Source: Mucilaginibacter sp. PPCGB 2223 | Lineage (GTDB): Bacteria; Bacteroidota; Bacteroidia; Sphingobacteriales; Sphingobacteriaceae | DNA length: 64,000 nucleotides | Assembly (NCBI RefSeq): GCF_001705515.1 | Contig: NZ_MDJS01000002.1 | Coordinates: forward strand, 124,001 to 188,000 | Direction of reading: 5' to 3' | Shown: piece by piece, positions 42,273 through 51,141 of the stretch | How the letters are laid out: each line of letters opens with the position of its first letter | Numbering within the stretch: the first letter of the stretch is position 1 | Made by a program: the position numbers and the translations under genes | Notes under the pieces: model-generated | Told to the model about the DNA's origin: nothing | Databases searched by the model: none | The model's input: the letters and a program-made list of their open reading frames with translations, nothing else

Positions 42273-44063
42273 TTATTTTTGATAACCGCCAAAGTATTTC
42301 ACAGGCGACCAAGACGGAATAACATCTGCAATTGGCGGGCACTGGGCAGCATACGGGCCGGCGGCATAAACCACTTTTCCGTTTACCACCGTCATTAAAG
42401 AGGTGATGTGTTTAATTTTTTCGGTGCTGGCAGTAAAATAATCGTCCGACAGGATAACCATATCGGCATACATGCCTTTAACCAGTTTGCCTTTAACATC
42501 CTGCTCACCCGAAAACCAGGCACTCCCCGAGGTATATAGTTTTAGTGCGGTAAACTTATCCAGCACCTGGTCTTTGGGCCAAAACTGCATCCCGCCGATG
42601 GTTTTTCCGGTAAGCAGCCAATGCAGCGCCATCCATGGGTTATAGGTCGATATCCTCGGCGCATCGGTGCCCATGCCTACCGGGATACCCATCGCCAGCA
42701 TTTTTTTAATGGGCGGCAGTTGTGTTTGGGGAAGCCCGTACATTTTGGTATAAAGTTCGCCCTGGTAATACATCCTGAACTGGACCGCTATACCACCGCC
42801 AAGTGCTTTAACCCGGGCCAGCTCGGCGTCGGTAATGGTTTCGGCGTGGTCAAAAAACCAGCGCAGACCGTTAAATGGCGTATCTTTATTTACCTTTTCA
42901 AATACGTTCAGCATACGGTCTATCGATTCGCCGTAGGTAGCATGCAGGCGGAACGGCCAGCGGTTTTTCACCAGTAGGCGAATAACCGGCTCCAGATCGG
43001 CCTCCATACCTGGCGAAAGCACGATCCTTGGTTCCAGGAAGTTTTCAAAATCGGCACCGCTGGCTATCAGGTTTTCGCCGGCGCCCTCCATGGCATAACC
43101 GTTTGCCATCAATATATGGTCGTTTTTATTGGGGTAGGTTTGCGCTATCCATTTTTCGTAATCTTCAAACTCTTTGCCTTTTTGCTGGGCAAATAAGTAA
43201 TAGGCCGTGCGTACCGTTAATTTACCGGCTTTGGCCAACGCTAACGATGCCTGGTAATCGGCATCGTAATTCTGAGAGCCTCCGGCGGCATCCACCACGC
43301 TGGTGATGCCAAAGCTATTGATCTCGCGGTAAAAGTGCTCCGAGCTGTTGATCCTTTCTTCGGGTGTGAGTTTACCGGTGAGCGCCAGCGTACGATATAT
43401 GGCCATGGGCGTTTCTTTGGCATACATTAAGCCGGTTGGTTTACCGTCTTTATCCAATTCTATCAAGCTGCCGGGGTAGTCGGTGTTTTTATCATAACCC
43501 AGTACCTCGATCCCTTTTTTGTTAAGGAAAGCCTTACCGTACAAATAAGTAATATATACAGGCTTATCGGGCACGGCTGCATTTATTTCATCGATTGTCG
43601 GCTGTCTTTTCTCGGCAAACTGGTACTCGTTCCAGCCGCCTATTACTTTAACCCAGGCGCCGGGAGGCGTTCTGGCGGCTTGCTCTTTCAGCATTTCCAT
43701 GGCGCGTTTCAGGGTTTTTACACCGTCCCAACGCAGTTCCATATTAAAATTGAGCCCTTCGCGTATGGCGTGCATGTGGCTGTCGTTCAAGCCTGGCACA
43801 ACTGTTTTACCACCGGCGTTTACCAGCCTGGCAGTTTTATTTTTATACAGCTTTAAGATGGCCTGTGTGCTGCCGGTGGCTAAGATCAGGCCATTTTGCA
43901 TGGCTATAGCTTGTTTAAACTCGCCGGGTTTGGCCATAGTGGCAATTTTGCCATTGTAGATGATCAGATCGGCTTTTTGCTGTGCCGATGCCTTTATTGC
44001 TATTACCGGTATAGCGAGCAGCAGCAACAAAAGACCTTTGATTAATGTGTGTAGGTTTTTCAT
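42273..44063 (-). CDS. Exported amidohydrolase (YtcJ-like, Amidohydro_3)
   Basis: This 596-residue protein has a signal peptide (ending ASAQQ). The metal motif 'VVPGLNDSHMHAI' (H96, H98) and the long Amidohydro_3 barrel are visible ('NLIASGADFENFLEPRIVLSPG', 'RWPFRLHATYGESIDRML', 'WFFDHAETITDAELARVKALGGGIAVQ', 'GIPVGMGTDAPR'), with a C-terminal 'GKLVKGMYADMVILSDDYF'. YtcJ-like enzymes hydrolyse amide or carbamate bonds in diverse small molecules; most lack a signal peptide, so a periplasmic location is notable. It follows a cytoplasmic-type hydrolase by 19 bp and precedes the MBL-fold protein by 32 bp. Confidence 0.9.
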   Translation of the reverse strand: MKNLHTLIKGLLLLLLAIPVIAIKASAQQKADLIIYNGKIATMAKPGEFKQAIAMQNGLILATGSTQAILKLYKNKTARLVNAGGKTVVPGLNDSHMHAIREGLNFNMELRWDGVKTLKRAMEMLKEQAARTPPGAWVKVIGGWNEYQFAEKRQPTIDEINAAVPDKPVYITYLYGKAFLNKKGIEVLGYDKNTDYPGSLIELDKDGKPTGLMYAKETPMAIYRTLALTGKLTPEERINSSEHFYREINSFGITSVVDAAGGSQNYDADYQASLALAKAGKLTVRTAYYLFAQQKGKEFEDYEKWIAQTYPNKNDHILMANGYAMEGAGENLIASGADFENFLEPRIVLSPGMEADLEPVIRLLVKNRWPFRLHATYGESIDRMLNVFEKVNKDTPFNGLRWFFDHAETITDAELARVKALGGGIAVQFRMYYQGELYTKMYGLPQTQLPPIKKMLAMGIPVGMGTDAPRISTYNPWMALHWLLTGKTIGGMQFWPKDQVLDKFTALKLYTSGSAWFSGEQDVKGKLVKGMYADMVILSDDYFTASTEKIKHITSLMTVVNGKVVYAAGPYAAQCPPIADVIPSWSPVKYFGGYQK

Positions 44064-44082
44064 GTTGATGAGTTTTATAGGA

Positions 44083-44886
44083 TTAGATTTTTGTTAACCA
44101 GTTCAAAATAAAATCTGCGAGCTCCTGCCAGCCGGGCTGGCCGAGTACAAAATGGTTGCGGCCGGCAAACTCCTTATAATCGGTTACAGATTGATGGTGC
44201 GAGTACTTTTTGAAGTTTTTATAGTTAAGCGATGCCGGTATAAAATGGTCTGCACTGCCCGAAATGAATAATAACGGTGCATGGGGCCTTTTAAAGTCTA
44301 TTTTGGCTGCGGGCGTTGTAGCATCACGTACCAGTAGTTTCGATTCGGGAACCAGCAAACTGTAGTAGGCCTCTTTTTGCTCGTCGTACGGCATGTCATT
44401 AGTAAAGGCATACTGCCATTTGGCGAATGACATGAGGTAGGTTTTGCGCGTATCGGTAAAGAAGCCCAAAGCGCCCCAGCCGGCTTTGTAAAATGAGAAT
44501 TTGAATGTAAAGATGCCCTGTGGTTGTAACGAATGGATGGCTATGCCTGCGGAAGCCAACCCTTTTTGAACGATTAACTGTGTAATCAATCCACCCATCG
44601 AATGACCGATAAGAATGGGCCGTTCGGGCAAACCCGCTACGATAGCGGTAAAATAGGCGGTCAAGTTAGCCAGTCGTTGGCTCGCAATATCAGTGTCGGG
44701 GTGCCTTTGGCGCAGGCTGCAGGCTGGTGCATCCTTATAGGGCCAGGCAGGGGCTAAGGTTTTATAGCCTTGCTGTTCGAAGTAGGGTTTCCATTCGTCC
44801 CAGCAATCATTGCTTACAAACGCCCCGGTAATAAAAATGATAGTTTTTGATTGGATCAGCGCTGTTTGTTGATGAAGTGTGCTCAT
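44083..44886 (-). CDS. Alpha/beta hydrolase, cytoplasmic, first gene of a sigma-54 operon
   Basis: The 267 residues lack a signal peptide. Motifs: 'TIIFITGAFVSNDCWDEWKPYFEQQG', nucleophile elbow 'IGHSMGG' (Ser96), acid in 'LLFISGSADHFIP', and His in 'FAGRNHFVLGQPGW'. It belongs to the lysophospholipase-like alpha/beta hydrolases, frequent next to stress genes. It is the first gene of the four-gene operon and is preceded at 44918-44932 by the best -24/-12 promoter in the window, with palindromic operators further upstream. It is likely under control of the local response regulators. Confidence 0.88.
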   Translation of the reverse strand: MSTLHQQTALIQSKTIIFITGAFVSNDCWDEWKPYFEQQGYKTLAPAWPYKDAPACSLRQRHPDTDIASQRLANLTAYFTAIVAGLPERPILIGHSMGGLITQLIVQKGLASAGIAIHSLQPQGIFTFKFSFYKAGWGALGFFTDTRKTYLMSFAKWQYAFTNDMPYDEQKEAYYSLLVPESKLLVRDATTPAAKIDFKRPHAPLLFISGSADHFIPASLNYKNFKKYSHHQSVTDYKEFAGRNHFVLGQPGWQELADFILNWLTKI

Positions 44887-44917
44887 GTCCGTTATATTTT
44901 GGTATGAACCACTAATG

Positions 44918-44932
44918 GCAAGCTCTGAGCCA
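44918..44932 (-). promoter_or_regulatory. Sigma-54 (-24/-12) promoter of the hydrolase operon
   Basis: Minus strand TGGCTCAGAGCTTGC against the consensus TGGCAC-N5-TTGC: one mismatch, correct GG-N10-GC spacing. It ends about 31 bp before the start codon. Palindromic operators lie 60-155 bp upstream, the usual distance for an enhancer. Confidence 0.75.
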
Positions 44933-44991
44933 TTTATTTAATTATTTGATAATGAAGTAATTAATCGTTTTAGGTTGATAATAAATGGCTT

Positions 44992-45026
44992 TATATCGTT
45001 AAGTGCCCTCGTCGGGCAACGATATA
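44992..45026. promoter_or_regulatory. Everted operator half-sites
   Basis: TATATCGTT (44992-45000) and AACGATATA (45018-45026) are perfect complements, with GCCC/GGGC nested inside. These are half-sites of the AACGATATATCGTT motif in outward order. The sequence lies between the divergent hydrolase operon and short kinase gene. Confidence 0.5.
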
Positions 45027-45051
45027 GGGTAAACAGCGCGGGTATTTTTCG

Positions 45052-45075
45052 GCGACAACGATATATCGTTGTCGC
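45052..45075. promoter_or_regulatory. 24-bp perfect palindromic operator (core AACGATATATCGTT)
   Basis: Perfect 12-bp arms around AACGATATATCGTT, extended by GCGAC/GTCGC. It is the longest copy of the operator family, about 135 bp from the hydrolase sigma-54 promoter and 140 bp from the kinase start on the other side. Apart from operators, the spacer 44887-45215 holds no gene. Confidence 0.75.
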
Positions 45076-45215
45076 AAATAGTTCAGCGATATTTAGATGT
45101 GTACTTTTTTAGAAAGAGGGTAGATTTCGCACTTTTTTATCCTGATACTCATCATTTTTGAGATAGGACCCATGGTTTACGCGCTTTGGCCCGCTTTATG
45201 TAAAGCCCCGGTTCG

Positions 45216-46421
45216 ATGAGACTACCTTTAGCAGTTATTATTTTTCTTATTTGCCAATATATCGCCTCGGCGCAGGCGCCGGCACGCAACGATTCAGCCC
45301 GCCTGCGCCTGTTACTTAAACAAAGCCATTCCGATTCCGTCCGCAAAGATTACCTGTCGGCATTTAAGCATCTAAAACGATACGTCCGGTTGAAAGACTC
45401 GATGCTCGACATAGCCGGAAAAAGGCAAGTCAGCCGGCTCCAAACCCGGTTCCAGACAGCTAAAAAGGATCTGGCGATTAAATCGCAGGAAAAAAATATC
45501 ACCCTGCTTACCAATCAAAACACCCTGGTTAATAAAAACCTTGGGCAAACTCGGCTGATACGTAAAATAATAGTTGGTTTGCTTATTGCCTCAGCATTGT
45601 TATTGGCGCTTAGCTTTTGGCAGTACTGCTTAAAACTGCAGGCCAATTCTCGTTTGCAGGCTCAACAAGATGCGATCAACAAGCAAAACGAGTCGTTACT
45701 GTGTTTGGCGGGCCAAAAAGACGAGCTGCTCGAAGAGAAAGAGTTACTCATTAAAGAGATTCACCACCGGGTTAAAAACAACCTGCAGGTGGTTATCAGC
45801 CTGCTCAATACACAGTCGGCCTATTTAAACGATCCGCGTGCAGGGCAGGCCATTCGCCAAAGCCAGTACCGTATGCACTCCATATCTCTTATTCACCAAA
45901 AGCTTTACCAGTCAGAAAGCCGGGCGCTTATCAATATGCGCGAATACACGCAGGAATTGATACAGTATCTGAAGCAAAGCTTTGACATCGGCAACCAGAT
46001 CAGCATCAAACTGAAGATAGATGATATAGAACTTGACGTTTTACGGGCCGTCCCGCTTGGTTTGATCCTGAACGAGACAATAACCAATGCGCTTAAGTAT
46101 GCCTTTCCGGCCGATGGTAGTGGATATATCAAGGTTGCATTGAGCTGTGTAAATGGGAAATATCTAAAACTTGGCATTACCGATAATGGCCCCGGTATGC
46201 CACCCGGATTCAGCATCAATCTCTGCCAATCCTTAGGTATTAAGCTTATCAAAAGTATGTGCCGGCAACTCGGTGGCCGCCTGGATATGCGAAACGAAAA
46301 CGGCCTGATTGTCATAATCGAATTCCCGATGGATAATACCTCCGGAGAAACGCCCGTAAATGACGATATATCGTCATTTGACGATAGGGTGAAATTGCCA
46401 GCAGATACGAAAACGAATTAA
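45216..46421 (+). CDS. Sensor histidine kinase lacking the TPR sensor region
   Basis: The 401 residues comprise a signal peptide ([20 protein letters not shown]), only about 65 residues to the coiled coil ('[34 protein letters not shown]'), a membrane helix ('[20 protein letters not shown]'), HisKA_2 helix '[17 protein letters not shown]' (His183/184), and HATPase ('[16 protein letters not shown]', 'DNGPGMP'). It is clearly the same family as the 750-768 residue kinases nearby, but the TPR region of about 350 residues is missing in frame. The segment after the signal joins directly to the last pre-coiled-coil block. The kinase core seems intact. It sits upstream of a kinase-regulator pair, and its 3' end contains that pair's operator. 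A weak -24/-12-like TGGCCCGCTTTATGT lies just before the start. Confidence 0.88.
   Translation: MRLPLAVIIFLICQYIASAQAPARNDSARLRLLLKQSHSDSVRKDYLSAFKHLKRYVRLKDSMLDIAGKRQVSRLQTRFQTAKKDLAIKSQEKNITLLTNQNTLVNKNLGQTRLIRKIIVGLLIASALLLALSFWQYCLKLQANSRLQAQQDAINKQNESLLCLAGQKDELLEEKELLIKEIHHRVKNNLQVVISLLNTQSAYLNDPRAGQAIRQSQYRMHSISLIHQKLYQSESRALINMREYTQELIQYLKQSFDIGNQISIKLKIDDIELDVLRAVPLGLILNETITNALKYAFPADGSGYIKVALSCVNGKYLKLGITDNGPGMPPGFSINLCQSLGIKLIKSMCRQLGGRLDMRNENGLIVIIEFPMDNTSGETPVNDDISSFDDRVKLPADTKTN
46358..46379. promoter_or_regulatory. 22-bp perfect palindromic operator inside the kinase 3' end
   Basis: AAATGACGATATATCGTCATTT-type arms (11 bp each, core ACGATATATCGT) lie within the last coding bases of the short kinase. 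They are 71 bp upstream of a -24/-12 promoter for the next kinase gene. Confidence 0.75.
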
Positions 46422-46449
46422 ATAATTGTATTTCAGTTAGTTAAAATAC

Positions 46450-46465
46450 AGGAACAGATATTGCA
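46450..46465 (+). promoter_or_regulatory. Sigma-54 promoter of the kinase-regulator operon
   Basis: AGGAACAGATATTGCA: GG and GC with exact 10-bp spacing, AC and TTGCA as in the consensus, two mismatches (A for T, A for C). It is 27 bp before the GTG start. Confidence 0.65.
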
Positions 46466-46491
46466 AAAGGGCGGGAGATGGGAGAAAAAAC

Positions 46492-48798
46492 GTGAATATA
46501 ATTTGTCGAAAGAAAATGTTTGTATACATCCGGGCCATTTTGTTTGCCTTTGGTTTACTGGTAATCGTTGGTAATGCATTGTCGCAGGTGCCTAACCCGG
46601 CGGCGTTGCAGGCGCGCCTGCTAAACAGCAGGCCTGATACATCGCGATTAAGTACGTTATTGAAACTGGCTGATTATTATAACAACCTGGCCGATCCATC
46701 ACACGAAATAAACAGGGCCATGACTTATGGCACAGATGCTGAAAAATTAAGCCTGACGCTTAATGATAAACGCGGACTGGCAAACAGCTATACCGCACAA
46801 GCTAAAACCTGGCGCAATAAGAGAGATACTGCGAAGGCAATGGATTACCTGCGCCGGGCAAAAAACCTGTTTGTAGCTAACCGGCTTTTGCGGGAAGCCG
46901 CCGAAGTGGTTTTAAATATGGAAGAGTTTTACCAGTATTTTGGCGGTACAGACATCAACGTGCGAATAGCGTATTACCAGCAGGCGCTTGCATTATTTCA
47001 AAAAACAACTGCAAAAAATCGCGAGGAAGCTACTTTGAAAGTGCTGGGCGATTTCTATTACGTGGCTGGCGATAACCTCAAATCATTGCAATACCTCCAG
47101 CAGGCACAAGCTCTTATAGAATACGCCGGAGTGTTTGACAAAGAAGGGTTATATGATTTGCTGGGCTCTGTTAACGCACAACTCGGCAATTTAAACAAGG
47201 CCCTCGAATATGGTTTACTTGCAGTTAAAATGACAGAGCTGGGCAAAGATACTACTATGCAGGCTTGTGCGGTTTACAACCGTGTCGGTATAACTTATTA
47301 TAATATGAAGGAGCTTAAGCCTGCGTTGTTATATTTTCAAAAATCGCTAAATGTTGCCACAAGATGTAAAGACATACAAACGCAGATAAACGAATATGTA
47401 CTTATTGCGCAGGTTATGACGGCCCAGGGGCGGTTTGCTGATTGTGCCGATATGTTAAAAAAAGTCTCTAAGCAATTTCCAGCTGCCGAAATAACGCGCC
47501 ACATTGGGTTTGATCTTTGTTTTTTGAGATGCTATGTGAGTTTAAAAAAATTTACAGAGGCTAAGGTGTATTGCGACCGCATTGAAACGGCCATCAAAAA
47601 AGATAAGCAAAACAACAGCTTTATGCTGGCTATTCAAAACTACCTGGTCGAATACTATATCGCCACGCACCAGGACAGACCTGCCCGGGCGCATTTAAGC
47701 TTGATGAGGAAAGCAGTGGCCGCTCAACACAATACTTTGGCTTTGGCTTTGACCTATTCGTGGCAGGCCGCGCTCGATTCGATAGAAAATAACCTTGCAT
47801 CGGCTTACAAAAATCTGAAAATAGCTAACAGCTTGCAGGATAGCATCTGGAACGAGAGAGAGGGCAGACAGGTCGCCCAATTGCAGATCCAGTTTGAAAC
47901 AGAGAAAAAGGATCAGCAGCTCAAAGCAAAAGCAGATCGTGTTCAATTGCTGAACAATCAGGCGCGCCTGCAAAAAATTAACCTTGCCCAGGAAAAAACA
48001 ACACAAAAGCTCATCGCAGGTGGTGTATTGTTGTTGCTGATCCTTTTGGCGCTCACTTATAACAGTTATCGTTCAAAACAACGCGTAAACAGGCAATTGC
48101 AGGTGCAGCAATTAGAAATTGAACAGAAGAATCAATCGTTAACCAACCTGGTACATCAAAAAGACGATCTGTTGCAGGAAAAGGAATGGCTCATGAAAGA
48201 GATTCACCACCGGGTGAAAAATAACCTGCAGATAGTGATCAGCCTGCTTAGCTCGCAATCTAACTACCTTGATAACGATGTTGCATACAAAGCTATCCGC
48301 GAGAGCCAGCACCGTATGCAATCCATATCCTTAATTCATCAAAAGCTATATCAATCAGAAAACCTGGCTTTGGTTGATATCCGAGCCTATATAACCGATC
48401 TTATCGCCTATCTGCGCGAAAGCTTCGACACCGGCCCGCGTATAACGTTTGAAACGGATATTGCCCACGCCAAACTGGATGTTACCCGGGCAGTGCCCTT
48501 GGGGTTGATATTGAATGAGGCCATTACCAATGCCATCAAATATGCTTTTCCGGGTAACCGTAACGGTAAGATCAGCATTACCCTGAAACCACGGGAAGAA
48601 GGGGTGTGCACGCTTATCATACATGATGATGGGGTGGGCTTGCCTGAAACTATAGATTTCGCTAAAAGCAAATCGTTAGGCATGAGCTTAATGCGCGGCC
48701 TGAGCAAACAGTTGGGTGGCAGCCTTAGGGTTGAAAGTGGCAAAGGGATAACAATAATTGTGGATTTTGTTGATGAGAAACTTTTGAAAGCGGTTTAA
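46492..48798 (+). CDS. TPR-containing sensor histidine kinase (HisKA_2 type), paired
   Basis: The 768 residues comprise a signal peptide (core FVYIRAILFAFGLLVIVGNALSQ), a TPR array (about 45-440: 'GLANSYTAQAKTWRNKRDTAKAMDYLRRAKNLF', 'LGNLNKALEYGLLAVKM', 'NRVGITYYNMKELKPALLYFQKSL'), a coiled coil, a membrane helix ('LIAGGVLLLLILLALTYNSY'), HisKA_2 with His572/573 ('[21 protein letters not shown]') and HATPase ('LILNEAITNAIKYAFPG', 'DDGVGLP', 'GMSLMRGLSKQLGG'). The start is GTG 46492, or ATG 46516, which gives a shorter signal peptide. The response regulator begins 4 bp after its stop. The TPR domain presumably senses an envelope protein or peptide outside the inner membrane. Confidence 0.92.
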   Translation: MNIICRKKMFVYIRAILFAFGLLVIVGNALSQVPNPAALQARLLNSRPDTSRLSTLLKLADYYNNLADPSHEINRAMTYGTDAEKLSLTLNDKRGLANSYTAQAKTWRNKRDTAKAMDYLRRAKNLFVANRLLREAAEVVLNMEEFYQYFGGTDINVRIAYYQQALALFQKTTAKNREEATLKVLGDFYYVAGDNLKSLQYLQQAQALIEYAGVFDKEGLYDLLGSVNAQLGNLNKALEYGLLAVKMTELGKDTTMQACAVYNRVGITYYNMKELKPALLYFQKSLNVATRCKDIQTQINEYVLIAQVMTAQGRFADCADMLKKVSKQFPAAEITRHIGFDLCFLRCYVSLKKFTEAKVYCDRIETAIKKDKQNNSFMLAIQNYLVEYYIATHQDRPARAHLSLMRKAVAAQHNTLALALTYSWQAALDSIENNLASAYKNLKIANSLQDSIWNEREGRQVAQLQIQFETEKKDQQLKAKADRVQLLNNQARLQKINLAQEKTTQKLIAGGVLLLLILLALTYNSYRSKQRVNRQLQVQQLEIEQKNQSLTNLVHQKDDLLQEKEWLMKEIHHRVKNNLQIVISLLSSQSNYLDNDVAYKAIRESQHRMQSISLIHQKLYQSENLALVDIRAYITDLIAYLRESFDTGPRITFETDIAHAKLDVTRAVPLGLILNEAITNAIKYAFPGNRNGKISITLKPREEGVCTLIIHDDGVGLPETIDFAKSKSLGMSLMRGLSKQLGGSLRVESGKGITIIVDFVDEKLLKAV

Positions 48799-48802
48799 GC
48801 CT

Positions 48803-50767
48803 ATGATTATGCATAAAAAAATACTCATTGTTGAAGACGAATTTATTGTGGCCAACGATCTTTCCATCACGCTCGAAGATGCGGGCTATGATGTTTGCGG
48901 TATCGCCGACTCGGTAGAAGAGGCAAAAGAAATGATAACCAGATATCAGCCCGAACTCGTATTGCTTGATATACATTTAAATGGCCGGTTGACGGGAATA
49001 GATCTGGCGCGATACTTAGGAGAGCAGAATATTGCCTTTGTTTACTTGTCGGCCAATTCTAATCAAAAAATACTCGAAGAAGCCAAGGCTACCAATCCCT
49101 ATGGGTTTATGGTTAAGCCTTTTCGGGAGAAAGACGTTTTGGTAAGCCTCGAAATTGCACAATACCTGCACGGGCAAAATATATCGGCACGTAAAAACAA
49201 CGAATTGTTACTTCTGGGGGCATTAGCAGATGTCCTGGCCGATAATAGCCCCTGGGGAAAGATACTTTTAAAAATTGCCAAACTGTTGCAACCGCATATC
49301 CCTTTTGACTACGCGGCCATCGGGATGAAAAACATGGACAGTATCCCTTACCGTGGGACAAGTTTTTTACGGCTCGGGTTTAACGAGTACCAGGTTATTG
49401 GTTTCGAAGAACTATTATCGATAGCCGGGTTAAAAAAACACGAGCTGCTAAAAATACAGGAACCCACCGAAGACGACGTTGAAACTGCTGTTTATAACGG
49501 CATGGCTTTTATAAATGCTTGCGGCTGTAATGCAGAAAAAAGCCTGGTAAACCGGCTATTTAAAATGGATGCCAACCTGTCCATATTTATACCTGTGGCT
49601 GGCCACCGGGGTTTTACCATATCGTTTTACAGCCGTAAGAACGATATCTACAATAACCAGCACCTGGCCCTGGCCAGGCGTTTACAAAAAACGCTTGCCC
49701 CGGTGATAGAAGGGATATTAAACACCTGTCCGGATAGGACAGAAACGGCTATCACCGGCGCCGTTAGCCAGGCAGGTAACAGTAAAACAGAAAAAAACTC
49801 CCCCAAACCCGGTTTCGACGGCATTATAGGCAGCAGCCATTTATTACTGACGGCTTTAGATCACCTTACCCTGGTGGCGCCCATGGAAACATCAGTGCTG
49901 ATTTTGGGGGAAAGCGGAACCGGAAAAGAGCGTTTTGCCAAATCGGTACACAATCTATCTGCCCGTAAAAATAAACCGATAGTAACGGTTAACTGCGCTG
50001 CGTTGCCCACGCATTTGATCGAATCTGAATTATTCGGGCATGAAAAAGGCGCATTTACCGGAGCCGTTGACAAGCGCACCGGTAAATTTGAACTGGCAAA
50101 CGGCGGTACTATATTTTTAGATGAGATTGGCGAACTGCCACTCGAATCACAGGCCAAATTGCTCAGGGTATTGCAGGAAAAAGAAATAGAAAGACTTGGC
50201 GGCCGCGAGACAATTAAAATAGATGTAAGGGTAATTGCAGCCACGAACTGCAACCTGGAAAAAGAAGTTGCGGCCGGCAAGTTCAGACTCGATCTGTATT
50301 ACCGGTTGAATATCTTCCCGATACATTTACCGGCACTCCGCGATCGGAAGGAAGACCTGCCCGAACTGGCAGCTTTTTTTGTCCGTAAGTATGGGGAGCG
50401 GGTGGGTAAGCCAGGTATGTCGTTATCGGCACAGGCGTTGAATGATCTGGCCGCGTATCACTGGCCCGGCAACGTACGCGAACTCGAACACCTGATAGAA
50501 CGAAGCGTTTTGTTAAACCGAGGTTTGGTTATCGATCATGTTACTATTGCCAGCAAACCCGGGGCTGCCGGTACGCCGGAGGAAAGTACACGTATTAAGT
50601 CTATCGACGATAACGAAAGGGATTATATTTTGTTGGTGCTGAGAAAGTGCAACGGCCGTATATCAGGGCCCGGAGGTGCGGCCGAATTGCTCCAGGTACC
50701 CTCTACAACGCTTAATTCAAAAATGAAACGTTTAGGCATTACCCGTAAACACGTGAGCGACTTTTAA
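48803..50767 (+). CDS. Sigma-54-dependent response regulator, NtrC-like
   Basis: The 654 residues begin with a receiver domain (5-125; acidic pair E11-D12, phospho-Asp56 in 'LVLLDIHL', Lys in 'FMVKPFREKD'). A middle region (about 140-320) has no named domain. An AAA+ sigma-54 activator domain follows from about 340, with Walker A 'GESGTGKE' near 369 and the sigma-54-contacting loop 'GAFTGA' near 416 in 'ESELFGHEKGAFTGAVDKRTGKFELANGGTIFLDEIGELPLESQ'. A Fis-type helix-turn-helix closes the protein ('AAELLQVPSTTLNSKMKRLGI'). All parts needed for phosphorylation, ATP-driven open-complex formation and DNA binding are present. It forms an operon with the upstream kinase. Its likely binding sites are the palindromes of this region, including its own operon's. 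Met3 is an alternative start. Confidence 0.94.
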   Translation: MIMHKKILIVEDEFIVANDLSITLEDAGYDVCGIADSVEEAKEMITRYQPELVLLDIHLNGRLTGIDLARYLGEQNIAFVYLSANSNQKILEEAKATNPYGFMVKPFREKDVLVSLEIAQYLHGQNISARKNNELLLLGALADVLADNSPWGKILLKIAKLLQPHIPFDYAAIGMKNMDSIPYRGTSFLRLGFNEYQVIGFEELLSIAGLKKHELLKIQEPTEDDVETAVYNGMAFINACGCNAEKSLVNRLFKMDANLSIFIPVAGHRGFTISFYSRKNDIYNNQHLALARRLQKTLAPVIEGILNTCPDRTETAITGAVSQAGNSKTEKNSPKPGFDGIIGSSHLLLTALDHLTLVAPMETSVLILGESGTGKERFAKSVHNLSARKNKPIVTVNCAALPTHLIESELFGHEKGAFTGAVDKRTGKFELANGGTIFLDEIGELPLESQAKLLRVLQEKEIERLGGRETIKIDVRVIAATNCNLEKEVAAGKFRLDLYYRLNIFPIHLPALRDRKEDLPELAAFFVRKYGERVGKPGMSLSAQALNDLAAYHWPGNVRELEHLIERSVLLNRGLVIDHVTIASKPGAAGTPEESTRIKSIDDNERDYILLVLRKCNGRISGPGGAAELLQVPSTTLNSKMKRLGITRKHVSDF

Positions 50768-51141
50768 TCGGGCCATTGCATGGCCTCTGCTAAAACAGCG
50801 GCAAACTCATGAACGAATAACGCACAGAAGATCATTGTTTTACGGTTGCCGGTATTAACAACCTGCAAACCTGCATACAGATGGTGAAACTTGCTAAGTA
50901 CAGCATATCTGTCGGCGGCATCCATCTCAATCCAAGCCTGATAGGTCATTTTAATATACGGGAGCGCAAGGACATTATCGGATAAACTATTGATCGGCCG
51001 AAATTCAGTTCCGCAGTCATCCATAGTAAGATACTTGCCGATGGCATTATTTGCAAATACTTTGTATAGATGGTTTTCCAGCAGTCTCCGCAATGCCGCA
51101 GAGTTGGGCATATTCAATGTTATATTGCTTTTCATGCGCAT
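50764..51141 (-). CDS. Small protein of unknown function, second of a two-gene unit
   Basis: This 125-residue soluble protein has no signal peptide. It is Leu/Ala-rich and helical, with 'RRLLENHLYKVFANNAIGKYLTMDDCGTEF' and 'YQAWIEMDAADRYAVLSKFHHLYAGL'. No family is recognised. The start codon directly follows the stop of the upstream gene (TGA-ATG), so translation is coupled. The 3' end overlaps the convergent response-regulator gene by 4 bp. It is probably controlled with its partner from a sigma-54-like promoter at 51445-51459. Met3 is an alternative start. Confidence 0.65.
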   Translation of the reverse strand: MRMKSNITLNMPNSAALRRLLENHLYKVFANNAIGKYLTMDDCGTEFRPINSLSDNVLALPYIKMTYQAWIEMDAADRYAVLSKFHHLYAGLQVVNTGNRKTMIFCALFVHEFAAVLAEAMQWPD

